Assembly: GCA_943324055.2 (NCBI GenBank)
Contig: CALPKD020000012.1
Coordinates: forward strand, 1 to 12,271
Direction of reading: 5' to 3'
From: Chitinophaga pinensis
Lineage (GTDB): Bacteria; Bacteroidota; Bacteroidia; Chitinophagales; Chitinophagaceae
Length of the DNA stretch: 12,271 nucleotides
The translations under genes and the position numbers were made by a program. Every line of letters starts with the position of its first letter. Positions within the stretch are counted from its first letter, which is position 1. The notes beneath the pieces were generated by a model, which ran no database searches, was not told the DNA's origin, and saw only the letters and a program-made list of their open reading frames with translations. Shown here piece after piece: positions 1 through 6,882 of this stretch.

Positions 1-817
1 AACTTACTACGTCCGTATAACCTTCAACTAATAAACACTCATCCGCCGAGTTGATCGCTGTTCGCGCAAAATAAGATCCATAAAGTATTTTGCTCTTACT
101 ATAAATTTCATTCTCCGGGGTATTGATGTATTTCGGGGACTTGTCGTTTTTGGCGATTTGTCGGGCTCCGAAACCAATAATTTTTCCAGTTGTATTATGT
201 ATTGGGAAAATGATTCTGTCTCTGTAATTATCCTGCCATTCGCCGTTGCGTTCTACCACCAATCCAGTACGCGCAAATAGCTCGGGATTGAATTGGTTTT
301 GAATAAATGCTTTGGCTAAACTATCTCTATCCGAAGGGTTGTATCCAATCTTAAATTTCTCAATGATTGATTTTGAAAATCCTCTATGCTGCATATAGCT
401 TTGAGCAATAGTAGCACCAGCATCTGTGTCCCAATATTGTTTTGTGAAAAAATCCATCGCAAAACTATTAATGGCATACAAGCTATCTGAAACCTGTTGT
501 GCAATTTTTTGTGCTGGACTCGATTCAGTTTCTTCTACTTCAATATGATATCTTGCTGCCAACCAACGTAAGGCTTCAACGTAACTATACTTTTCATGCT
601 CCATCAAAAATGTGATGGTGTTACCGCTTTTACCACATCCAAAACACTTGTAAATTTCCTTAGCAGGGGAAACTGTAAAGGAGGGAGATTTTTCGTTGTG
701 AAAAGGGCAGTTGCCTAAATAGTTGGTTCCTCGCTTTTTTAACTTCACAAATTCACCTACGACATCAATTATGTCAATTCGGCTGGTAATTTGTTGAATG
801 GTTTGCGGGGTAATCAT
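1..817 (-). CDS. dnaG: DNA primase DnaG, N-terminal part (runs off the left edge)
   Basis: DnaG makes the RNA primers for lagging-strand replication and works with the replicative helicase. The 272 visible residues begin at ATG 817, the first start after an in-frame stop at 872-874. They show the CHC2-type zinc finger with C37, H40, C58 and C61 (CPFH at 37-40, CFGCG at 58-62), then the N-terminal half of the RNA-polymerase core with GFGAR near residue 215. The last residues contain EGYTDV at 265-270, the first acidic motif of the TOPRIM fold, whose glutamate is catalytic in the family. The rest of TOPRIM and the helicase-binding C-terminus lie outside the window, so this is a cut by the window edge and not a truncation. 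The gene follows the STAS gene on the same strand after a 79-base gap, so they could be co-transcribed. No convincing promoter was seen in that gap. The identification is secure. Confidence 0.97.
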   Translation of the reverse strand, partial: MITPQTIQQITSRIDIIDVVGEFVKLKKRGTNYLGNCPFHNEKSPSFTVSPAKEIYKCFGCGKSGNTITFLMEHEKYSYVEALRWLAARYHIEVEETESSPAQKIAQQVSDSLYAINSFAMDFFTKQYWDTDAGATIAQSYMQHRGFSKSIIEKFKIGYNPSDRDSLAKAFIQNQFNPELFARTGLVVERNGEWQDNYRDRIIFPIHNTTGKIIGFGARQIAKNDKSPKYINTPENEIYSKSKILYGSYFARTAINSADECLLVEGYTDVVS

Positions 818-896
818 GACGGCGAAATTAGCGAATCTTCGGCTTATTTTGGCAGCTATTCTGGGTCCAATCTAATTGAAATTGTCCATTTTTAAC

Positions 897-1295
897 TTAT
901 TCTTGATTCGAAAACTCAAAGTCATCGCTGTCTAACAATTCTCTTTCAATTTCCTCCATTTGAACAATATCCCAGGCCTCGGTTTCGGTTGGAGTCATAT
1001 TCAATAATTCTGCATATTCAGTCAAATCTAGCACTTCCTGCAAGCCATCTGACAGGCAACAGATGACAAAAGAGGTATTATTGTCATAATAGCTTTGTTG
1101 GGCATTAGCCAACTGTTCAATCACAGGCAAATCCCAATGTGTCACATTTTTTAAGTTCAAAACCAGGTTTTTAGGCGGGGCACTTGCAATTTTAGTAGTC
1201 AAACTGGCCAATTCTGGCACGAGATTTGAACTAAGGTTGGTATCGAGAAAGGTAACTACCGTAAATTTCTCTTTTGGTTCTGTTTGGTATTGCAT
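897..1295 (-). CDS. STAS-domain protein (anti-sigma-factor-antagonist-like) with a degenerate phosphorylation site
   Basis: A 132-residue cytoplasmic protein with no signal peptide or membrane segment. Residues 10-110 follow the STAS pattern of SpoIIAA-type anti-sigma antagonists: an N-terminal strand pair, the strand LVLNLKNVTHWD at 44-55, a following helix, the strand SFVICCL at 75-81, and the helix QEVLDLTEYAELL at 86-98. In the classical family the strand at 44-55 is followed by DSSGLG, whose serine is phosphorylated by the partner kinase. Here the aspartate (D55) is kept but the next residues are L56-P57-V58, so no serine is available. The C-terminus (112-132) is a strongly acidic helix-like tail with MEEIERELLDSDD. 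No kinase or sigma factor gene lies nearby. The gene is divergent from clpC and upstream of dnaG. The fold assignment is fairly firm, but a role in partner-switching is only a guess; a non-phosphorylatable structural or scaffold STAS protein is equally possible. Confidence 0.75.
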   Translation of the reverse strand: MQYQTEPKEKFTVVTFLDTNLSSNLVPELASLTTKIASAPPKNLVLNLKNVTHWDLPVIEQLANAQQSYYDNNTSFVICCLSDGLQEVLDLTEYAELLNMTPTETEAWDIVQMEEIERELLDSDDFEFSNQE

Positions 1296-1348
1296 AGTGG
1301 TCGATTAAAAAAGGTGAGTAAACAAGTAATGCCTTACATACTTTAGGA

Positions 1349-1356
1349 CAAAAATA
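1349..1356 (-). promoter_or_regulatory. Candidate -7 box of the STAS gene promoter
   Basis: The minus strand reads TATTTTTG, an exact match to the Bacteroidota -7 consensus TAnnTTTG. It lies about 54 bases before the STAS start codon, so a transcript would have a leader of roughly 45 bases. No good TTTG element is found at the expected -33 distance, so the call rests on the -7 box and position alone. On the plus strand, towards clpC, only poor matches were seen (TACTTTAG at 1339-1346), so the clpC promoter is not assigned. Confidence 0.4.
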
Positions 1357-1389
1357 TTCGTTTATCTTATAACAGCTCTAATTAATTAT

Positions 1390-3993
1390 ATGGATAATAA
1401 TTTTTCAACACAAGTTAAGGAAATCATCTCTTACAGCAGAGAGGAAGCATTGAGATTAGGAAATGACTTTATTGGTGCCGAGCATTTAATGCTTGGACTG
1501 ATCAGAGATCAGGAAAATACTGCTATAAAGGTATTGAAGCAACTCAATGTGAACTTAGGCGAATTAAGAAAAGAGATCGAATTAGCGGTTAAGGACAAGT
1601 CGGGTAAGAACGTTGCGAACATCAACAGTTTGCCTTTAACTAAACAAGCAGAGAAGGTGATTCGTGTTACTGTATTGGAAGCCAAGGCTTTAAAAAGCCC
1701 AATGGTGGAAACAGAACACTTATTATTAAGTATCCTTAAGAACAAGGAAAATATTGCCACTCAAATTTTAAATCAATTTGATGTCGATTATGATCTATTC
1801 AGAACGGAATTAGGGATGGTAGGATCAGGTCCTTCTGCATCGTCAGAGTCAAGATCAACACGCGCTGATTTTTCAAATGAGGGAGAGGAAGGAGAAGATG
1901 AATTTGAAGAAGAGAAAAGAGGAGGCAATCCTTTTGGATCCAGTTCAAAAGCAAAACCAGCTGCAGCAAGCAAATCAAAAACACCAGTACTAGATAATTT
2001 TGGACGTGATATTACCAAGATGGCCGAAATGGATGCATTAGATCCAATTGTGGGTCGAGATGCGGAAATTGAAAGAGTGAGCCAGATATTAAGTCGTCGT
2101 AAAAAGAACAATCCTATTTTGATTGGGGAACCAGGTGTGGGTAAAACTGCCATTGTGGAAGGATTGGCATTAAGAATTGTACAACGTAAAGTGAGCAGGG
2201 TGTTATTTGACAAACGAGTAATCTCATTGGATTTAGCCGCACTTGTTGCAGGTACAAAATACAGAGGTCAGTTTGAAGAGCGCATGAAAGCGATCATGAA
2301 CGAGCTAGAAAAAAACAGAGATGTTATTTTATTTATAGATGAGATCCACACTATTGTTGGTGCGGGTGGAGCAAGTGGTTCATTGGACGCTTCTAATATT
2401 GTTAAGCCTGCTTTAGCGAGAGGCGAATTGCAATGTATTGGTGCTTCCACATTAGATGAGTACAGACAACATATCGAAAAAGATGGGGCATTAGATAGAC
2501 GTTTCCAAAAAGTAATTATCGAGCCACCAAGTGTGGAGGATACCATTACGATATTGAACAACATCAAATCTAAGTATGAGGATTACCATAATGTAGTGTA
2601 TGATGATGATGCAATCACCGCTTGTGTTAAGTTGAGTGATCGTTATATGACAGACCGTCTATTGCCCGACAAAGCGATTGATGTAATGGATGAAGTGGGT
2701 GCAAGAGTGCACTTAAAAAACATCAATGTGCCACAGGATATTGTGGAGTTGGAAAAACAAATCGAAGACGTAAAGAACGAAAAAAATAAAGTAGTTAAGA
2801 GTCAACGTTTCGAAGAAGCTGCAAGCTTAAGAGATACGGAGAAGAAGCTAGGTGAAGCATTAGAAAAAGCTAAAACGAGTTGGGAGGAAGAAAGTAAAAA
2901 CAAACGTTTCCCAATTAATGAAGAGCACATTGCAGAGGTTATCAATATGATGACTGGTATTCCAGTGAAGCGTATGGTGGAAGCCGAAACGACTAAGTTG
3001 AGGAAGATGGCGGATGATATGCGTGGTATGGTAATTGGTCAAGACGATGCAATTGGCAAAGTAGTAAAAGCCATTCAACGTAATAGAGTCGGATTGAAGG
3101 ATCCTAAAAAACCAATTGGTACTTTTATTTTCTTAGGTCCAACTGGAGTAGGTAAAACTGAATTAGCACGTGCACTTGCTAGAAACATGTTTGATTCCGA
3201 AGAATCGTTGATCCGAATTGACATGAGTGAATACATGGAGAAATTTTCTGTAAGCCGTTTAATTGGTGCGCCTCCAGGATATGTTGGATATGAGGAAGGT
3301 GGACAATTGACTGAAAAAGTGCGTCGTAAGCCTTATTGTGTAATACTATTAGACGAGATTGAAAAAGCGCATCCAGATATTTACAATATTTTATTACAAG
3401 TATTGGATGATGGTATCTTAACGGATGGGTTAGGTCGCAAGGTAGATTTTAAGAATACTTTAATCATTATGACTTCTAATATTGGCGCACGTCAATTGAA
3501 AGAATTTGGAGATGGAGTTGGATTTGCAACTGCAACAAGAGTTCAACAAACAGACGAGAACAATCGCTCTGTAATTGAAAAAGCATTAAAGCGTACCTTC
3601 TCTCCAGAGTTCTTAAATAGAATTGATGATGTAGTTGTATTTAATTCATTGACTAAAGACAATATCTATTTGATCATTGATATCATTATGAAAAACGTGT
3701 TAGCACGTTTGGTGAATCTTGGATTGAATCTACTATTAACCGAAGCGGCAAAGGAATTCATCGCAGACAAAGGATACGATGTGCAGTTTGGAGCAAGGCC
3801 ATTACACAGAGCCATTCAAAAACATATCGAAGATCCTTTAGCAGAGGAGATATTAAACCACAGCGTCAATGCGGGTGATACCTTGATTGGTGATTTGGAC
3901 AAGGAAAACAACAAGCTAATTTTTACCTTACAAAAGAAGGAAAAAGAGAAAACACCTAAAGTGCCAAAAACACCAAAGGAAGATAAAATTTAA
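1390..3993 (+). CDS. clpC: ATP-dependent Clp protease ATP-binding subunit ClpC
   Basis: An 867-residue class I AAA+ unfoldase that threads misfolded or tagged proteins into the ClpP chamber in the cytoplasm. Two Clp_N repeats fill about residues 1-145. The first ATPase domain has Walker A GEPGVGKT at 246-253 and Walker B VILFIDE at 312-318. A UVR-type coiled-coil middle region starts near FEEAASLRD at 474. The second ATPase domain has GPTGVGKT at 583-590 and VILLDE at 651-656. The loop VGF at 710-712 is the ClpP-docking tripeptide type, which separates it from the disaggregase ClpB, as does the short middle domain. Both Walker pairs are intact. Between the N-domain and the first ATPase domain lies a low-complexity acidic linker (about 147-200, rich in E, G and S), and the C-terminus is a Lys/Pro/Thr-rich tail. 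It is somewhat longer than Bacillus ClpC (about 810 residues) because of these two parts. It is monocistronic: it has its own terminator and divergent or convergent neighbours. Confidence 0.97.
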   Translation: MDNNFSTQVKEIISYSREEALRLGNDFIGAEHLMLGLIRDQENTAIKVLKQLNVNLGELRKEIELAVKDKSGKNVANINSLPLTKQAEKVIRVTVLEAKALKSPMVETEHLLLSILKNKENIATQILNQFDVDYDLFRTELGMVGSGPSASSESRSTRADFSNEGEEGEDEFEEEKRGGNPFGSSSKAKPAAASKSKTPVLDNFGRDITKMAEMDALDPIVGRDAEIERVSQILSRRKKNNPILIGEPGVGKTAIVEGLALRIVQRKVSRVLFDKRVISLDLAALVAGTKYRGQFEERMKAIMNELEKNRDVILFIDEIHTIVGAGGASGSLDASNIVKPALARGELQCIGASTLDEYRQHIEKDGALDRRFQKVIIEPPSVEDTITILNNIKSKYEDYHNVVYDDDAITACVKLSDRYMTDRLLPDKAIDVMDEVGARVHLKNINVPQDIVELEKQIEDVKNEKNKVVKSQRFEEAASLRDTEKKLGEALEKAKTSWEEESKNKRFPINEEHIAEVINMMTGIPVKRMVEAETTKLRKMADDMRGMVIGQDDAIGKVVKAIQRNRVGLKDPKKPIGTFIFLGPTGVGKTELARALARNMFDSEESLIRIDMSEYMEKFSVSRLIGAPPGYVGYEEGGQLTEKVRRKPYCVILLDEIEKAHPDIYNILLQVLDDGILTDGLGRKVDFKNTLIIMTSNIGARQLKEFGDGVGFATATRVQQTDENNRSVIEKALKRTFSPEFLNRIDDVVVFNSLTKDNIYLIIDIIMKNVLARLVNLGLNLLLTEAAKEFIADKGYDVQFGARPLHRAIQKHIEDPLAEEILNHSVNAGDTLIGDLDKENNKLIFTLQKKEKEKTPKVPKTPKEDKI

Positions 3994-4551
3994 TTACGAA
4001 CCCCAGCGAAAGCTGGGGTTTTTTAGTCCAGCTAAGTCAATGATTCGATGCACGACTGTATAAGCTACCTCCTCAATTGTTTTAGGATTGCTATAAAAAC
4101 TTGGTGTGGCAGGACAAATAATACCACCTGCTAAAGTAACAGTCTCCATATTTTTGATATGGATTAGATTATAAGGTGTTTCTCTTGCTACTAAAATTAA
4201 TTTTCGACGTTCTTTTAAAATAACATCCGCTGCACGTGTGGTTAAATCGTCGCTTATCCCAGCAGCAATCCTGCCTAAAGTACCCATACTACAAGGTACC
4301 ACGATCATAATATTATATTGGGCTGACCCAGATGCAAAAGGGGCATTAAAATCGTTCTTCTTGTAAAAATTAAAAGGGTAGTTGGTGTAATCCGTGTTCC
4401 CTAATTCGGTCTGCCAAACAATTTTAGCATTGTCACTCATTAGCACACCCACTGTTTCATACTGTTCCTTCATAGCCACCAAACTGTCTAGTAAACATTT
4501 GGCGTATATAGCACCACTGGCTCCGGTAATAGCAACTACAATCTTATTCAT
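3994..4551 (-). CDS. ubiX: Flavin prenyltransferase, UbiX/Pad1 family
   Basis: UbiX joins a dimethylallyl unit to reduced FMN, making the prenyl-FMN cofactor of UbiD-type decarboxylases. The 185-residue product, counted from ATG 4551, matches the usual family length of about 190. It shows the flavin-binding GASGA at 10-14, SGS at 74-76, PCSM at 86-89, the family signature TRAADVILKERR at 105-116, and RETP at 123-126. The tail ends FRWGS, like the Arg-Trp ending common in the family. An in-frame ATG at 4620 exists, but it would overlap the upstream gene and add a 23-residue leader unlike the family, so 4551 is preferred. The upstream co-directional gene ends 34 bases before this start, which suggests a two-gene transcript. 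Its last codons form the clpC terminator. In Bacteroidota the likely client is a UbiD-like enzyme of quinone synthesis, but no such gene is in the window. Confidence 0.93.
   Translation of the reverse strand: MNKIVVAITGASGAIYAKCLLDSLVAMKEQYETVGVLMSDNAKIVWQTELGNTDYTNYPFNFYKKNDFNAPFASGSAQYNIMIVVPCSMGTLGRIAAGISDDLTTRAADVILKERRKLILVARETPYNLIHIKNMETVTLAGGIICPATPSFYSNPKTIEEVAYTVVHRIIDLAGLKNPSFRWGS
4001..4024 (+). terminator. Intrinsic terminator of clpC, overlapping the 3' codons of ubiX
   Basis: A 7-base-pair perfect stem, CCCCAGC (4001-4007) with GCTGGGG (4012-4018), closes a GAAA tetraloop. It is followed directly by six T residues (4019-4024) and starts 7 bases after the clpC stop codon. This is a textbook rho-independent terminator on the plus strand. 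On the minus strand the same bases encode residues 178-184 of the UbiX-like protein. That strand has no T run directly after the stem, so it should mainly stop clpC transcripts. Confidence 0.92.
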
Positions 4552-4585
4552 ATAGGTATAACAAAAGTAGGAAGTAATTGTTGTA

Positions 4586-5701
4586 CTATTTCCAAATGCT
4601 TGTATAGGGGGTATAGCCATTAACTAGGAAATAATACTTTCTCGAAGTATCATCCAAATAATCGCCTCGCTTGGTATAAATGGCAATAGTGCCATTCCCT
4701 CTTATGCCTCCTCCGCCTGGTGAAAACACTTTAATCATGGCTATATCTGATGGATTAACGAACCGTGCAATATCTTCGTCAACCAAAATTTCATCTAGAT
4801 AGATATCCACTGGCCCATTTCTCCAACTAAGCTCATAAGTCCCCATATTGTTGGTAATTTTTAGTCCTGCAATCCTTGCCTGTAAAAAAGAAAATACATC
4901 GAATGAGTTAGAAATTTCTTTATTCTCTAAACCATCAAAAGTTTTAGCATCTCCAAATTTAAATAATCCTGATGTATAGGATTCTTCAAATAAGGTTAAC
5001 CTTGATTTTATTTCTGATTTAACAACTACCTCTTTTAAGGTGAATTTTTCCCTCTTTTCTTTGAGGCCGAATTGATAGGTTTTATTGTTTGATGTGTCAA
5101 TATCCTTAACGGCCCCAACTTTTATAAATTCTGTTTGGGTAAAGAGTGGGGTAAAAGTGCTGTCTAATGTATTCACAATATCTATAAATAAGTTATTACT
5201 CTTTTTGCCAATTTCTGTGAATACAAATTGGGCATTTTCCTCAAATAATATTTTTACAGTCTTGAAATTTCCCAGCATATCAGGTTTTACAATACCAAAA
5301 TAGGCTAGCTTCTTATTGTTGAAAACCAAGTAGTTTAATCCTTTTGATTTTGGATTATGGTCCCTCACTTTTCCTTTAAGTTGTAATAGGTCCTTTTGAA
5401 CTAAAAAATTAACTGCGTAGTTACCAGGAGGAATACTATCGCCTAAAACTAAACTAGCGGTTGAATAACCATCTATGAGTGGATATCTGAATTTCCATCT
5501 TTTGTTGTTGCCAATACTTTCGATCCATACATTTAAGGTAATTTTTGACTGGTCTATTTGATCAGATTTAAATATGCAGTCAAAGTCAAGTGTGTCACCT
5601 TTTTTTATTTCATGACTATTTAGCTTTACAAATAGGGAGTCGCTTGCCTTTGTGAGGATAGAGGCGAATAGTAGCATACTTATGAACAGCAGTTTTTTCA
5701 A
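4586..5701 (-). CDS. Secreted protein with a TonB-receptor-plug-like C-terminal domain and no beta-barrel
   Basis: The 371-residue product starts at a TTG codon (5701). The only in-frame codons before it run back to a stop at 5732-5734 and contain no ATG, while KKLLFISMLLFASILTKA directly after it is a good signal peptide, probably cut after A19. Residues 22-105 look like an extracellular beta-sandwich (MG2-like pattern: KKGDTLDF, then DSIPPGNYAVNF at 88-99). TLKEVVVKS at 221-229 resembles the EVVV segment that precedes the plug in SusC proteins. Residues 266-346 follow the plug pattern: FSFLQARIAGLKI, then VDIYLDEILVDED, NPSDIAMIKVFSPGGGGIRG and GTIAIYTKRG. The protein ends about 25 residues after this, so no barrel is possible. 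It is presumably periplasmic or surface-exposed. Its function is unknown. It shares direction with ubiX (34-base gap) and has its own candidate promoter. The plug resemblance is clear; the N-terminal domain name is tentative. Confidence 0.82.
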   Translation of the reverse strand: MKKLLFISMLLFASILTKASDSLFVKLNSHEIKKGDTLDFDCIFKSDQIDQSKITLNVWIESIGNNKRWKFRYPLIDGYSTASLVLGDSIPPGNYAVNFLVQKDLLQLKGKVRDHNPKSKGLNYLVFNNKKLAYFGIVKPDMLGNFKTVKILFEENAQFVFTEIGKKSNNLFIDIVNTLDSTFTPLFTQTEFIKVGAVKDIDTSNNKTYQFGLKEKREKFTLKEVVVKSEIKSRLTLFEESYTSGLFKFGDAKTFDGLENKEISNSFDVFSFLQARIAGLKITNNMGTYELSWRNGPVDIYLDEILVDEDIARFVNPSDIAMIKVFSPGGGGIRGNGTIAIYTKRGDYLDDTSRKYYFLVNGYTPYTSIWK

Positions 5702-5759
5702 ATCTATATTTTTATAGTTGGGAGGAGTTTTTCATCTTGGTAATCTCATAGTAATAAGA

Positions 5760-5767
5760 CAAAAATA
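5760..5767 (-). promoter_or_regulatory. Candidate -7 box for the plug-domain gene
   Basis: The minus strand reads TATTTTTG, an exact TAnnTTTG match, 58 bases before the TTG start codon at 5701. This implies a leader of about 50 bases. No clear TTTG is present at the -33 distance. It forms a mirror pair with the box at 5790-5797 on the plus strand. Confidence 0.45.
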
Positions 5768-5789
5768 AGTAGATAAAGTGTATTGAATC

Positions 5790-5797
5790 TATTTTTG
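5790..5797 (+). promoter_or_regulatory. Candidate -7 box for fructose-bisphosphatase
   Basis: The plus strand reads TATTTTTG, an exact TAnnTTTG match, 81 bases before the fbp start codon, giving a leader of about 75 bases. The -33 element is not recognisable. Together with 5760-5767 it makes a 9-base inverted repeat (ACAAAAATA and TATTTTTGT), as expected for two back-to-back promoters. Confidence 0.45.
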
Positions 5798-5878
5798 TGA
5801 TATCCGGTCGAGTTTTTTATTCTGGTTAGTCGATATGTTGTAAATTGCAGTACTTAGGAACCTATTAAAACCGATATA

Positions 5879-6880
5879 ATGATAAAAATGGAAAATTCAA
5901 AAATTGCATTACCAATTGGGATTACATTGGATAGGTTTATCAAAAAGATTGAAAATTTACATACAAATACAAAAGGGGAGTTATCACAATTATTAAGGGA
6001 CATTGCACTTGCGTCTAAAGTGGTGAATAGGGAGATTAATAAAGCGGGTTTAGTGGACATATTAGGCAATGTTGGACAACAAAATTCTGGCGGCGAAGAG
6101 CAACAAAAATTAGACGTGTTGGCTGATATCAGATTTACTCGCGCATTGTCAAAAGGCGGAGAAGCTTGTGGGGTCATATCGGAGGAAGTAGAAGGGTTTG
6201 TTGATTTTAATAATCAAGGAAAATATTTAGTAGCGATAGATCCCTTAGATGGTTCAAGTAATATTGATGTGAATGTTTCAGTAGGTACTATATTTTCAAT
6301 ATTAAAAAGAATTACTCCAATAGGGACTCCCTTGACGGAAGCAGATTTTTTCCAGAACGGAACCCATCAAGTAGCTGCTGGTTATATATTATATGGTACC
6401 TCTACTATGTTTGTATTCACGACTGGAGATGGCGTGTTTGCTTTTACTTATGAGAGTACACTTGGTGAATATGTTTTATCACATTCGAACATGCAAATGA
6501 AGGAGGAGGGAGCGATTTATTCAATCAACGAAGGGTTGAGTAAATCCTTTAAGGACCAAGGAATTTTGCAATATTTGGATTATTGTAAGGCACAATCTTA
6601 TTCGGCAAGGTATATTGGATCTATGGTAGCAGATTTTCATCGAAATCTGATGAAAGGGGGCGTTTATTTGTATCCAGCAACGGTTGATTATCCTAATGGG
6701 AAACTAAGGTTATTATATGAATGTAATGCATTGGCCTTTATTGCAGAGCAAGCAGGTGGAAAAGCGACCAATGGAAAAGAAAGAATATTGGAAATCGAAC
6801 CCAAGTCATTTCACCAACGAACTACTTTATATATTGGGTCAAAAAAGATGGTGGAGCAAATTGAAGATTGTATTAAGTAG
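5879..6880 (+). CDS. fbp: Fructose-1,6-bisphosphatase, class 1
   Basis: The enzyme hydrolyses fructose 1,6-bisphosphate to fructose 6-phosphate, the committed step of gluconeogenesis, in the cytoplasm. The 333-residue length is typical of class 1. The metal-binding acids are all present: E102-E103 in SEEVE, D121 and D124 in DPLDGSSNID (121-130), and E281. The substrate loop YIGSMVADFHR lies at 245-255 and the catalytic-site signature GKLRLLYECN at 274-283, with the conserved lysine K275. One deviation: the proline that normally follows ECN in this signature is alanine (A284). Two starts are possible, ATG 5879 and ATG 5888; the first is listed but the difference is only three residues. It is a single-gene unit whose stop lies 2 bases from the stop of the convergent lacI-family gene. 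No terminator was found between them, so read-through into antisense of the neighbour is possible. Confidence 0.97.
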   Translation: MIKMENSKIALPIGITLDRFIKKIENLHTNTKGELSQLLRDIALASKVVNREINKAGLVDILGNVGQQNSGGEEQQKLDVLADIRFTRALSKGGEACGVISEEVEGFVDFNNQGKYLVAIDPLDGSSNIDVNVSVGTIFSILKRITPIGTPLTEADFFQNGTHQVAAGYILYGTSTMFVFTTGDGVFAFTYESTLGEYVLSHSNMQMKEEGAIYSINEGLSKSFKDQGILQYLDYCKAQSYSARYIGSMVADFHRNLMKGGVYLYPATVDYPNGKLRLLYECNALAFIAEQAGGKATNGKERILEIEPKSFHQRTTLYIGSKKMVEQIEDCIK

Positions 6881-6882
6881 TA

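Noticed and set aside
1339..1346. TACTTTAG as a clpC promoter -7 box
   Set aside because: It differs from TAnnTTTG at one key base, and no TTTG lies at the -33 distance.
1788..2213. A 141-codon open frame on the minus strand inside clpC
   Set aside because: It is antisense to the conserved ClpC linker and Walker region, resembles no family, and is explained by codon bias of the sense gene.
2268..2567. A 99-codon minus-strand open frame inside clpC
   Set aside because: It lies antisense to the first ATPase domain of ClpC and shows no independent protein features.
4552..4620. N-terminal extension of UbiX to the in-frame ATG at 4620
   Set aside because: It would overlap the 3' end of the upstream gene, and the added residues precede a standard UbiX start (MNKIVVAITGASGA) that needs no leader.
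5085..5303. A 72-codon plus-strand open frame inside the plug-domain gene
   Set aside because: It is antisense to a gene with a clear signal peptide and domain pattern; no start context or family resemblance was found.
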